NCBI GenBank assembly: GCA_009778915.1
Contig: WRFH01000003.1
Coordinates: 62,001 to 126,000 of the forward strand
Direction: 5' to 3'
DNA: 64,000 nucleotides
Source of the DNA: Elusimicrobiota bacterium
Lineage (GTDB): Bacteria > Elusimicrobiota > Elusimicrobia > Elusimicrobiales > Elusimicrobiaceae
The first letter of the stretch is position 1; each line of letters opens with the position of its first letter. A program made the position numbers and the translations under genes. Shown here piece by piece: positions 1 through 9,500 of the stretch. The notes beneath the pieces are model-generated. The model was given only the letters and a program-made list of their open reading frames with translations. It was not told where the DNA came from and searched no databases.

Positions 1-1242
1 CTTCTCAATCAAATCTTTTTTCTCCGTTCCTTTGTCGTGCAGAAGACGTATGATGGCGGTTTCGGTCGGGTCCCCTATGGCTTTTTCCCCGCCGTCGCTT
101 TTTTCTATGACGGCGTCGTTTGCAAGGCTTAAGATTGTCAGAAGATGATTTTCGGCGGCGTCAAATTTATCGTCCGCTTTTTTAGGCTCATGCCCCGCGG
201 CCCAGACGGCTTTTATAGTCATTTTATTCTGCGTAAGAGTGCCGGTTTTATCGGAGCATATGACGGAGGTGTTGCCAAGCGTTTCCACCGCGTTTATTTT
301 GCGCACGACGGCGTTTTTCTTTGCCATATTTTGAATGCCGTATACTAAAGTTATAGTAACCACAACCATCAGTATTTCCGGCACCGCCGCGACGGCAAGA
401 GCGACCGCCAGCATAAACATATCCATCAGCTGCTCTCCGCGCATCAGGCCCATAACTAAAAGCAAAGCCGCGGACAATAAAGCAACAATCGTCATTACTT
501 TGCCTGTGGCGTGGAGTCTTTTTTGCAGAGGAGTTTTTGCTTTTTTTGTCTTTCCAAGCATGCCGGCTATTTTGCCGACTTCGGTGTTCATGCCCGTATT
601 GACGACGACGGCCTCCGCCCTGCCGTTTGTTATAAGACAGCTTGAAAACAGCATGTTAAGCCTGTCGCCCAAAGGCGCGTGTTCGTCAACTTTCGCGGCG
701 GCGTCTTTTTCCACGGGCACGCTTTCGCCCGTTAAAATTGATTCGTCTACTTTCAAACCGGCACTTGTTATTATTCTTGCGTCGGCGGGGATTTTGTCGC
801 CGGCTTCAAGCACAAGTATATCGCCGGGCACAAGCTGTTTTACGTCAAGCTTTTCTTTGGCGCCGTTTCTTATCACGACGGTTGTGTCGGCGTTCATTTT
901 TCTGAGGGCTTCAAGCGCCTTTTCCGCTCCCATTTCCTGACGCAGACTTAATATGGAATTTATTATGACGATAGCCAGAATTACAACGGGCTCCAGATAA
1001 CCTTCGTCCGTGGTTACGGCTAAAAAACCGGAAATGCCGGCGGCAACCAACAGTATTATCGTGGTGAGGTCAGACAATGAATGAAGTATTTTTACAAAAA
1101 TGCTGTCTTTTTTTTCTTCGTCAAACTCATTAAAACCTTTTTCCTGCTGGAGCTCCGCCGCCTGTTTGCTCGTCAGCCCTTTATACCGGTCCGTGTATAA
1201 AGTTTTAAAAATATCTTCCGGTTTTTCCTGTGTCCAGTTCAT
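1..1242 (-). CDS. P2-type cation-transporting ATPase, N-terminal part (runs off the window)
   Basis: Membrane pump that hydrolyses ATP to move a cation, probably Ca2+. Only the first 414 residues are present; the 3' end lies beyond base 1. Visible are an N-terminal cation-ATPase domain, the first membrane helices (about residues 58-100), the actuator TGES motif at 171-174, and the phosphorylation motif DKTGT with Asp331. The fourth-helix motif reads PEILM (288-292) where P2 pumps usually have PEGLP; the ion-ligand Glu289 is kept. The start is the ATG at 1242, preceded by GAGAGG. It lies 12 bases after the stop of the upstream hydrolase gene, so the two are probably co-transcribed. The exact ion cannot be decided because the C-terminal helices are missing. 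Confidence 0.9.
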   Translation of the reverse strand, partial: MNWTQEKPEDIFKTLYTDRYKGLTSKQAAELQQEKGFNEFDEEKKDSIFVKILHSLSDLTTIILLVAAGISGFLAVTTDEGYLEPVVILAIVIINSILSLRQEMGAEKALEALRKMNADTTVVIRNGAKEKLDVKQLVPGDILVLEAGDKIPADARIITSAGLKVDESILTGESVPVEKDAAAKVDEHAPLGDRLNMLFSSCLITNGRAEAVVVNTGMNTEVGKIAGMLGKTKKAKTPLQKRLHATGKVMTIVALLSAALLLVMGLMRGEQLMDMFMLAVALAVAAVPEILMVVVTITLVYGIQNMAKKNAVVRKINAVETLGNTSVICSDKTGTLTQNKMTIKAVWAAGHEPKKADDKFDAAENHLLTILSLANDAVIEKSDGGEKAIGDPTETAIIRLLHDKGTEKKDLIEK

Positions 1243-1253
1243 TGTATTGCCTC

Positions 1254-2831
1254 TCAAAACGGGCCGCCGTTATAATCTATATCCTGCACAATGGTGTCAT
1301 ATTCTCCTTCGGTAATTTTGGATTTAGTGTCCGCGTATTCCCGCGTGCTAGATTTTTCCGGCGGCGAGGAAGGTCCGGCTATCCCGTTTAAACGCTCCGC
1401 GATATAAGCGAACAGAGGATTTGACGAAATTCTGAAAAACAGATTTGTGTTGATTTCCAAAACACTGCGCTCCCCCTGGGCGTTTGAGATAAGGCCCAGA
1501 TTCAAGCCGAATTCATCCTTCGTCCCAGTGTCCGGCGAAGAGCCGTACAGGGCGTCGCTCTCGGGAAAAGGCAGTGAAATGTGCGAAAGGGAAAAAACGT
1601 CATGCGGATATACCAGCCCCAGCTTTCTAGTCTTAGACTCTTTGCCGCCCGGCGGGACGCTCTGCTCCGCTACGACGGCGTCGCCCGCGGCAGCGTTGCC
1701 GATTACAGTTATTCTGTAACGCTGCGGCAAATCCGGCAGCATCTTTGTAGCCATATTTATAAAAACCGGGCGGACCAGCGGCAGGAACTCCGTATCACGG
1801 TTGATGTCAAACAGCACCAGTTCGCTTCCGTTGTCCGGCAGGTAGGCGAAAAAGTCATTTATCAGCGCCGGCGTGCTGACTGTATAATCCGTGATTGACT
1901 GGAACGCTATGACGGGCGGGAACTCTTGTAGCCGGCCGTTTTTATACATCTTTATGATTTGCCGGCGCATCTCCGCGATAAGCAGGCGCGCCTGTTTAAC
2001 CGCGTTTATCGGGAACGAGTTATATTTGAAAGGATTAAATTCCGGAATAATGCTGAGCCACGCGGCTTTTTCAAACCCCGGGATATGAGAAGGTATGCCG
2101 ATTATTTCCGCCAGTTTTGAAAACCGCGTAATTCCTATCATCGGGGAAATTAAGACCAGCTTGTCCGGGCGGCTGAGGTTATCATTATCGAGTGAGTCCA
2201 ACGCGTATTTTACCGCAAGCGCGCCGCCCTGCGAAAAACCGACTATATGCAAAGGCGTTCCTTCCGGGCTCAGTTTTCTTGCTTCTCTTACCGCAAGACG
2301 CGCGGCCGCCGTCCACTGCTGCCAGGTAATCGCGGTAAGCGCGCCGGGCACGGTGCCGTGTCCCGGCGTCCTCAGCCCGACTACGACAAAACCTTTCTGA
2401 TAATATAACCGCGCGATATGCCGCAGACTGTACGGTGAATCAGTCAGACCGTGCAGCAAAACGACGGCTCCTTTCGGTTTATCCGGGACCAGCAGATAAG
2501 AGCGGTTCCAGTCTTCTTTGAAATGCGGCGGATATATGCGGCTGCCTTCATAGTATCTGTTGATTAAATCTTTGTCGCTTGACGGCGTTTTCAGAACCAC
2601 TTTATTGTAAACATCGTCAAATATTTTGTTCTCGCGGTCAATATAGTCCTGCCAAGAAGCTTTATCCAGTTCCGCGGCCGTGAGTTCTGACGGGACGAAG
2701 GTATGCCACGGCTGCAGCTTGGGGACGTATAACAGGCGCAAACCTGCGCCCGCAATAAGCAGAAACAATAATATCAGAAAAATTATTAGCGTATACTTGG
2801 TAAGCCTAAAAAACATTTTCTTCATTTTCAT
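1254..2831 (-). CDS. membrane-anchored alpha/beta hydrolase (lysophospholipase/esterase-like)
   Basis: Predicted serine hydrolase held in the membrane by one N-terminal helix (about residues 12-32), with the catalytic part most likely on the outer face. The oxyanion-side motif LLHGLTDSPYS lies near residue 125, the nucleophile elbow GFSQGG has its Ser near 200, an acid residue sits in QSITDYTV, and a candidate catalytic His lies in HDVFSLSHISLP. This is the serine aminopeptidase S33/monoglyceride lipase type of fold; the substrate is unknown. The C-terminal 120 residues are longer than in a minimal hydrolase. The start is ATG 2831 or 2825; AAGGAT at 2833-2838 suits 2825 slightly better. An upstream in-frame extension to 2885 lacks a ribosome site. 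It is followed closely by the P-type ATPase gene. Confidence 0.85.
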   Translation of the reverse strand: MKMKKMFFRLTKYTLIIFLILLFLLIAGAGLRLLYVPKLQPWHTFVPSELTAAELDKASWQDYIDRENKIFDDVYNKVVLKTPSSDKDLINRYYEGSRIYPPHFKEDWNRSYLLVPDKPKGAVVLLHGLTDSPYSLRHIARLYYQKGFVVVGLRTPGHGTVPGALTAITWQQWTAAARLAVREARKLSPEGTPLHIVGFSQGGALAVKYALDSLDNDNLSRPDKLVLISPMIGITRFSKLAEIIGIPSHIPGFEKAAWLSIIPEFNPFKYNSFPINAVKQARLLIAEMRRQIIKMYKNGRLQEFPPVIAFQSITDYTVSTPALINDFFAYLPDNGSELVLFDINRDTEFLPLVRPVFINMATKMLPDLPQRYRITVIGNAAAGDAVVAEQSVPPGGKESKTRKLGLVYPHDVFSLSHISLPFPESDALYGSSPDTGTKDEFGLNLGLISNAQGERSVLEINTNLFFRISSNPLFAYIAERLNGIAGPSSPPEKSSTREYADTKSKITEGEYDTIVQDIDYNGGPF

Positions 2832-2920
2832 ATCCTTATTTTTTAGGTTAAAACACATGAAGCCGGAGACAGCGGGAACGCACAAACGGCGGATACGATA
2901 ATACTATCCGATTAAAGTTT

Positions 2921-3490
2921 TTATTTCAACCTGTTTATCTCCGCCAAATCGTCTTGCTGTCGCTGGTACAGCGCGTCAAGCTCCGCCTTTTGGGCCGCCA
3001 CTTTTTTTTCTAATTCAATCTGTTCAGGGGACTTTGGTCCTACTCCCATCATAGATATTAATTTAGAGGAATCCGCATTCCATTCCTTAAGCAAACTGAC
3101 GTATTTTGTGGTTGCGTCCCCATAATCGTTATACAACTGTTTAAGACGCGCGTCTTTTGCCGCTTGCTGCTGCTGTTGTATTGTCGGAGTATTATTTACA
3201 ACCGGAGTATAATTATTAACCACCGGGCAGCTGCTTGCCGTAGTCACGCTGATGATGGCATTCATTTGAGAAACCGTAACAAGTTTTTCTTCCTGCTCTC
3301 TGGTGCCGGCGCAATTCTTTTTAAAAGAATAAATCATACTTCCGTTTTGCGCCTGATAGCTAGAAGTGGGCACGCCGTTTGACGCTACATATTGGTCAAA
3401 ATTTTGTCCTATCCACGACGGCGCCGGTGCCGGCGTTACGCATGCCGCGATAAGCGCGGGAAATAATAAAGCAAGTAAATTTTTTTTCAT
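2921..3490 (-). CDS. putative lipoprotein with C-terminal coiled coil
   Basis: 189-residue protein with a signal peptide and the lipobox LIAAC, so it is probably lipid-anchored. The segment after the anchor (WIGQNFDQYVASNGVP...MIYSFKK) resembles the short 'Trp-Ile-Gly plus Gly-x-Pro' domain found in many small lipoproteins that pair with outer-membrane machinery; that likeness is only a pattern. A Gln-rich stretch and a charged heptad-like C-terminus (about residues 145-189) suggest a coiled coil. The start at 3490 is chosen because GGAGGA lies eight bases upstream. No specific function can be assigned. Confidence 0.75.
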   Translation of the reverse strand: MKKNLLALLFPALIAACVTPAPAPSWIGQNFDQYVASNGVPTSSYQAQNGSMIYSFKKNCAGTREQEEKLVTVSQMNAIISVTTASSCPVVNNYTPVVNNTPTIQQQQQAAKDARLKQLYNDYGDATTKYVSLLKEWNADSSKLISMMGVGPKSPEQIELEKKVAAQKAELDALYQRQQDDLAEINRLK

Positions 3491-3610
3491 AAGAATTATC
3501 CTCCGTAATTGTTTAGATTTTAGCAAATTCTATATGCTAATTTGTTTAAACTTTTGGCATTACCGTTAATTTGCTATAATTTTTTAACTAAAAAGTACTG
3601 GGGATTTTTA

Positions 3611-6496
3611 ATGTTTTTCTATGCGGATTTGCACATACACTCTAAATATTCGCGCGCGACAAGCAAAACCTGTAATCTGGAAGAACTTGCCGTATGGGCT
3701 GAAAAGAAAGGTTTGGGCCTTATTTCAACCGGCGACTTTACCCACCCGGCCTGGTTTAACGAAATAAAAGAAAAACTTGTCCCCGCCGGCCCCGGCGTTT
3801 TTAAGCTGAAGGACGGAAATCACCAAAACGTCAGATTCCTGTTGTCAGTTGAAATCTCAACCATATATAAAAAAGGCGATAAAACTAGAAAAGTCCATCA
3901 CGTCGTATTTGTGCCGGATTTAAAAAGCGCCGAGAATCTCAGGCAAAAACTTTCCGCGATAGGAAATATATCTTCAGACGGCCGCCCGATACTCGGGCTG
4001 GATTCAAGAAATCTGCTTGAAATAGTTCTTGAGTCCGGCGAAGGCTCGTATATAATTCCGGCGCATATATGGACGCCGTGGTTTTCGGTATTAGGCTCGC
4101 GCTCGGGATTTGATTCCATAAAAGATTGTTACGGCGACCTTGCGGATTATATATTCGCGGTAGAGACGGGATTGTCGTCAGATCCGGAAATGAACTGGCG
4201 GGTTTCATTTCTTGATAAATACAGGCTGGTGTCAAATTCCGACGCGCACTCCCCCTCCAAACTTGCTCGCGAAGCTACGGTTTTTGACACGGAGCCGGAT
4301 TACTTTTCTGTCAGACAAGCGCTGCAAACCGGAAAAGGCTATGTCGGCACGGTGGAATTTTTCCCGGAAGAAGGAAAATACCACGAAGACGGACACAGAA
4401 AATGTGATATTTGTCTGAGCCCCGAAGAAACGGTAAAATTAAATAACATTTGTCCCGTATGCGGCAAACCTCTGACGATAGGCGTTATGCACAGGGTTAA
4501 CGAACTGGCCGACCGCAAAGGTAAAGATTTGGTAATCCCGCAAACCGCGGGAAAAGTATTCAGTCTTGTGCCTTTAGAGGAAATTCTTTCTGAAATTATG
4601 CAGACCGGAGTCGCCAGCAATACGGTAACCAACGCGTATGAAAATTTAATAAAAAAATTAGGTCCGGAATTATCTATATTAAGAGATATCCCGATAGAAG
4701 AAATAACAAAACACCATTCTTCGCTGCTAGGGGAAGCGATATCGCGGTTAAGAAAAGGCAAAGTTATAAAACAAGCCGGCTTTGACGGCGAATACGGAGT
4801 AATAAAATTATTTGAACCGCAGGAATTGGAAAGCACTAATCTGTTGTTTGATATGGGCGCTCCCGCGAAACCGGTGAAAAAAGAGGTAAAACCCGTCAGT
4901 CGGATTGAAGAAGATATATATTACCAAAATCATAATGGCGAAACACCCGCCGCGCCGGTTACAATCCTGTCCGGCCTTGACGAGTATCAATTAAACGCGG
5001 TAAAAAACACACGGAAGCAGCTTTTAATAATAGCCGGTCCGGGCTCCGGAAAGACGACGGTACTCACTAAACGCATTGCATATTTGGTTTCGGAAAATAA
5101 TATCCCTCCTGAGAACTGCCTTGCCATAACTTTTACGCGCAGGGCCGCCGATGAAATGCGCGACAGGCTTAAACTGCTGCTTCCCAAAAATTCAAATATT
5201 AACGTTCATACTTTCCACTCTTTATGTTTTTCAATTTTAAAGGAAAATGCCGCCAAAGCGGGACTGAACGACGACTTCAAAGTGGCAAGTAAAGAAGAAA
5301 TAAATTTATCCGAATCGGACAACACGCTGAGTTTTGACGATTTGATAACTTTTACTTTAAAACTTCTGTCTGATAATCCGGACATCGCCAAATTATATCG
5401 GGACCGTTTCAAATATATTTCCGTGGACGAATATCAGGATATAGACGAAAATCAGTATAAATTAATCAGACTGCTTGCTCTTTCCGACGGTAATCTGTGC
5501 GTAATAGGTGATCCCAACCAGGCGATTTACGGGTTCAGGGGAGGCGATTCAAAATTTTTCAATAACTTTGCCAAAGATTACCCTGACGCCGAGACAATTA
5601 ACTTAAAAAATAACTACCGCTCCACCGGGACTATCGTCAACGCTTCAAACCAAATAGTTGATTCATTCAACATAACCGCGAAATATGACAGGCCACATGA
5701 AAAAATTACCATACACACGGCTCCGACGGAAAAAGCAGAGGCCGAATTTGTCGTAAGCGCTATAGAAAATCTGATTGGCGGGCATACTTTCTTTTCGCTT
5801 GACACAAACAGGTCCGCCGGGGAAGAAAGCAATTTTTCATTTTCGGATTTTGCCGTTTTATACCGCAGTTCGTCGCAGTTGGAACCTCTGCTAGAGGCGT
5901 TTAAAAGGTCCGGTATGCCTTATGTAAAGTTATCGGACGATTTATTATGCGGTAAGAAACCGGTTATAAAATTGTTAAGCTTGTTGACGGATTTAGAGCC
6001 GGTCGCCGCGCAGCTTAGCAGGCTCAGCAAAGAATTTTCGGAGCAGATAGATGAAAATATTTTGCAATACTTCACAAAACTTGCGCAAACTCATAAAACG
6101 AAGAACGAATTTATCCATGAAGTATCTATGCTCTCCGAAATAGACACTCTTGATAAAAGGGCGGACAGAATTTCATTGCTGACGTTACATTCTTCAAAAG
6201 GCTTGGAATTTAAATGTGTTTTCATAGTCGGTCTTGAAGAGGGCATTATTCCTTTTTACCGCGCAAAAGAGCAAAGCGAAATAGAAGAAGAAAAGCGTTT
6301 ATTATACGTCGGCATGACAAGGGCCGAGAGGGTATTATTCCTCACCCGCTCTCTCAAAAGAAAACAGTTCGGGACCTATAAGAAACCGGCCCCGTCGCCG
6401 TTCTTAGAAAAAATAGAAAACGACCTGTTAAAACTCAGCAAACCCGAAAAAGTTTTCAAATCAAAAGAAGACTCCCGCCAGCTTGACCTGTTTTAA
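3611..6496 (+). CDS. Endonuclease Q-like PHP nuclease fused to UvrD/PcrA-type helicase, with C-terminal clamp-binding motif
   Basis: 961-residue fusion. Residues 1 to about 395 match the EndoQ family, whose members nick DNA 5' of deaminated bases: a PHP metal site (DLHIHSKYSRATS at 5-17, TGDFTHPAW near 40-48, SDAHSPSKL near 210) and the family zinc site CDIC...CPVCG near 265-282. After a linker, residues from about 455 form a superfamily 1A helicase: GPGSGKTT (near 476), FTRRAADEMR, VDEYQDIDE (near 603), GDPNQAIYGFRGG, KNNYRST, HSSKGLEF and LLYVGMTRAE. At roughly 500 residues the helicase is short, so the 2B region is probably reduced. The last five residues, QLDLF, are a canonical beta-clamp binding motif. 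The start ATG 3611 opens directly into the PHP strand; an upstream in-frame extension is not family-like. Inferred role: clamp-guided repair of deaminated DNA with strand unwinding. Confidence 0.9.
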   Translation: MFFYADLHIHSKYSRATSKTCNLEELAVWAEKKGLGLISTGDFTHPAWFNEIKEKLVPAGPGVFKLKDGNHQNVRFLLSVEISTIYKKGDKTRKVHHVVFVPDLKSAENLRQKLSAIGNISSDGRPILGLDSRNLLEIVLESGEGSYIIPAHIWTPWFSVLGSRSGFDSIKDCYGDLADYIFAVETGLSSDPEMNWRVSFLDKYRLVSNSDAHSPSKLAREATVFDTEPDYFSVRQALQTGKGYVGTVEFFPEEGKYHEDGHRKCDICLSPEETVKLNNICPVCGKPLTIGVMHRVNELADRKGKDLVIPQTAGKVFSLVPLEEILSEIMQTGVASNTVTNAYENLIKKLGPELSILRDIPIEEITKHHSSLLGEAISRLRKGKVIKQAGFDGEYGVIKLFEPQELESTNLLFDMGAPAKPVKKEVKPVSRIEEDIYYQNHNGETPAAPVTILSGLDEYQLNAVKNTRKQLLIIAGPGSGKTTVLTKRIAYLVSENNIPPENCLAITFTRRAADEMRDRLKLLLPKNSNINVHTFHSLCFSILKENAAKAGLNDDFKVASKEEINLSESDNTLSFDDLITFTLKLLSDNPDIAKLYRDRFKYISVDEYQDIDENQYKLIRLLALSDGNLCVIGDPNQAIYGFRGGDSKFFNNFAKDYPDAETINLKNNYRSTGTIVNASNQIVDSFNITAKYDRPHEKITIHTAPTEKAEAEFVVSAIENLIGGHTFFSLDTNRSAGEESNFSFSDFAVLYRSSSQLEPLLEAFKRSGMPYVKLSDDLLCGKKPVIKLLSLLTDLEPVAAQLSRLSKEFSEQIDENILQYFTKLAQTHKTKNEFIHEVSMLSEIDTLDKRADRISLLTLHSSKGLEFKCVFIVGLEEGIIPFYRAKEQSEIEEEKRLLYVGMTRAERVLFLTRSLKRKQFGTYKKPAPSPFLEKIENDLLKLSKPEKVFKSKEDSRQLDLF

Positions 6497-6518
6497 CCGC
6501 GGTAAAAAATTTTTTCAT

Positions 6519-9500
6519 TTAGAACTTCCACGCCGCGCCGGCTCTTAAGCCGTAATCGTTACCGCGGTTTGTTTTGAAAACGGCCTTGGCCCATACGCTG
6601 AATCTCCGCGAGAAGATTTTTGAAACTCCCGCGCCGTATTCCAGATAATTTTGTTCTGTCTCAAGCGCTGGCAACTCAATATCGCCCGCTTTGCCGGAAA
6701 CTCTGCCGCCCATATTGAACATATAACTGCCGCTCAGAAGAAAATTCCACGTCCTCAGCCCGTATATCAGATTCATTCCGGGCGCGACGTTAAAACCGTT
6801 CATATAATCCGTCTGCATCGCTATATTCCCGTAGGATGAATCCCAATTCTGCTGTCCGTAAATATTATAAGAAGCAAGCACGCCCGGCTGGATTACAAAA
6901 TTATCAAGATACATATTGTAAGCGCTTTTAACGGCAACGCCGGCGAACCAGTTATTAAGAGAATCGTTGTAGCCCGCTAAACTTATCCTGTTATTATATC
7001 CGCCGCCGTAAATCATACCGGACGTGGTAAAATCGTCTTTCATCAGAGACGCCATAAAACCCAGCTGCAAAGCGTCCTGCATCGTATCCACATTGTCAAA
7101 CGACTGCTGCGCGCCGTTATAACCCGCGTATAAAGTCGGCATAAAATACGCGTCGCTGCCGATATCGCTGGTAGGGAAATCAATGCCCATAAGATAGCCG
7201 TACATATCATTTTTAATATCTAAACCGTTGCCGAGCGGCACGGAGCCGTTTTCGTAATAAGTTTTTGCCCAGAGATTTTTACTTCTGTTTTCTTTGAGAA
7301 ACTGCGACGGGATAAAGCGGTAACCGCATTTATCGTCGTCCATAAGCATAACGTTGCTGTCAAAAAACACGTGGTCGAACAAAGTATCGTTGGCAAGCAA
7401 TTGGGAGTTCAGCATAGACCTGACGGCAGCCTGCCCGTCGCCGGTGGAAGGGGCAAGCGATTGCAGACTTAGCATATACCACCCCTGCTGCGCCATAGGC
7501 GCAAAACCGTAAGTGCCCAGCGGCGTCTGCACCTGCGTAACATTGGACGCAAAAGTTATGCCGCTTATTGTGCCGCCCGCGCTGAAAACCTGCAAAGGTA
7601 TTTGCCGGACAGCCGGCGCGTTCAGCAGATTTATATTGCTTATGTTTATAGTCCCTGGGTCAATATTTAAGGCAAAGTTAAATGAGTCCGAAATTTTATT
7701 TTTAGCGTCAATATCAATCGCGAAATTGGCGCTTGAACCGCCGACGGTCAGGCCGCCGGCAAAGTTATTTGAATTGATGACTCCGTCCATCGCGTTGATG
7801 GTTGAGTTGCTGTTCATATACAAATTGCCGCCGTTATTCATCAGATTAAGCGCGACGCCGTTGGTATTTATGCGCGCGCTGCTGGCTGAGTCGCCCAGCG
7901 TAATATCGCCGCCGGTAATTACGGAATTGCCGCCCAGCGTCAGAACGGAATTATTTATAAGTGTCAGTTCGCCGCCGCTTTGCGAATAATTGCTGTTATA
8001 GAGGTTCTGCAAGCCGTCCATCGTAGTATTGCCCGCGCTCATGCTGACGCTGCCCAGCCACGTGTCCTGCGTGCCGAGATATAACTGCGCGCCGGGCGCC
8101 TCAACGCTTATTGCCGAATCTGAATCCAGAAAAATTGTATTGCTGCCGTCAACAGAGTCAGCGTTATTATTAAGAGCCAGCGTTGAGCCTTGGGAAATCC
8201 ACAACAGGCTGTTGGTAACGTTTAAAGAAGACAGCGCGCCGTCTTTCTGGGCCGTATCCACGCCGGTATTAACCCAGAAAAGAGTGCCGCCGGTAATTGT
8301 GTTTGTGCCGTTGAACAAATTTGTTCCCACATATAATGTACCGGCGTCCTGGGTATAAGTTCCGTTAAAGATGTTATTTTTGTTGGAGCCTAAGAGGTAA
8401 ACCGAGCCTTCGCCGGTTTTTTCAATCGCGCCCGTGCCCGAAATACCGTCCGCGAACAAAACGGCAAAATTGCCGCCGAACGCTATCGTGCCTCCGTCGT
8501 TATAAATATCGTTTGCGCCGGTGCTGTCTGAATTTGAAACAAAAGTCGAGTCGCCGGAGTTAGAATTAAAAGTCAAAGTAACGCCCGGGCCGTTGTATAT
8601 AGCCCCGCCCAAGCCGCCGTTGGCAGCGTTTACCGCGCCGGCGGTAAAACTTGCGTTGTTTTCCACAAATATCATATTGCCGTAAAGGGTGAGGCCGTCC
8701 GCGTTATTATAAATCGCGCCGCCGTTGTTGTATGCCGTATTATAGGCAAACACGCTGCCCGAAACCGGGGCCGATATATCCATTGTGCCGCCGATATGGC
8801 TTATGGCGCCGCCGTTGCCGATATTTACGCCGGTTCCGTTGGTAACGTCCGCGCTGTTGCTGTAAAACTGTTGTATATCCTGTATCGTTACGGTCCCGCC
8901 GTTTTGGTTAATGGCTCCGCCGTTGCCGTTAGCGGCGCGGTTGGAGGAAAAACCAACAAGTTCATAATCCGTAGAACTAAGCGGCGTCGTGGGGTTGGAG
9001 CTGGCAATGCCCGCTGTTCCGCCGTCCACGTTAATAGCTCCGCCGTTGCCGCCGGCCGCGGTGTCAGTACAGTTGCCGGTCGCGGGATCGCACAACTGGC
9101 CGGAGGAGTTGCCGGTAAAACTTGTCAGAACAGTGTTTAAATTTCCGGCTTCAATATTAAACGCGCCGCCGTTGTTTTCCGCGTAGCTGTTAAATATATG
9201 CGTATACCTGAAATCCGCCGTGGAACCCGTGTCATTCATTTCCAGCACCGCGCCGCTGTTAGCTGTCCAGGCGTCGCGCACGGACATATCGTGCATGCTG
9301 AAATCAACTGTTCCGCCGGCAAGAGCTGTTGTGTCAATATCGAACAGCGAGCGTCTGTCCAGAACCGCGCCCGGCCCTGGGTTCGGATTTGCGCTGAAGT
9401 CACCGCTCAGTACCGACGACAAATCGTCCGGGATAGAACCGTATACGTTGAAAGTCCCAGCGGCCATGGTTTGAAAGCCGTTTGCCGTATTGGGGTCGTC

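Noticed and set aside
335-940. 201-codon plus-strand open frame near the window start
   Set aside because: It is antisense to the P-type ATPase, whose motifs TGES and DKTGT are clear on the minus strand; the plus-strand product is Ser/Ala-rich and family-less.
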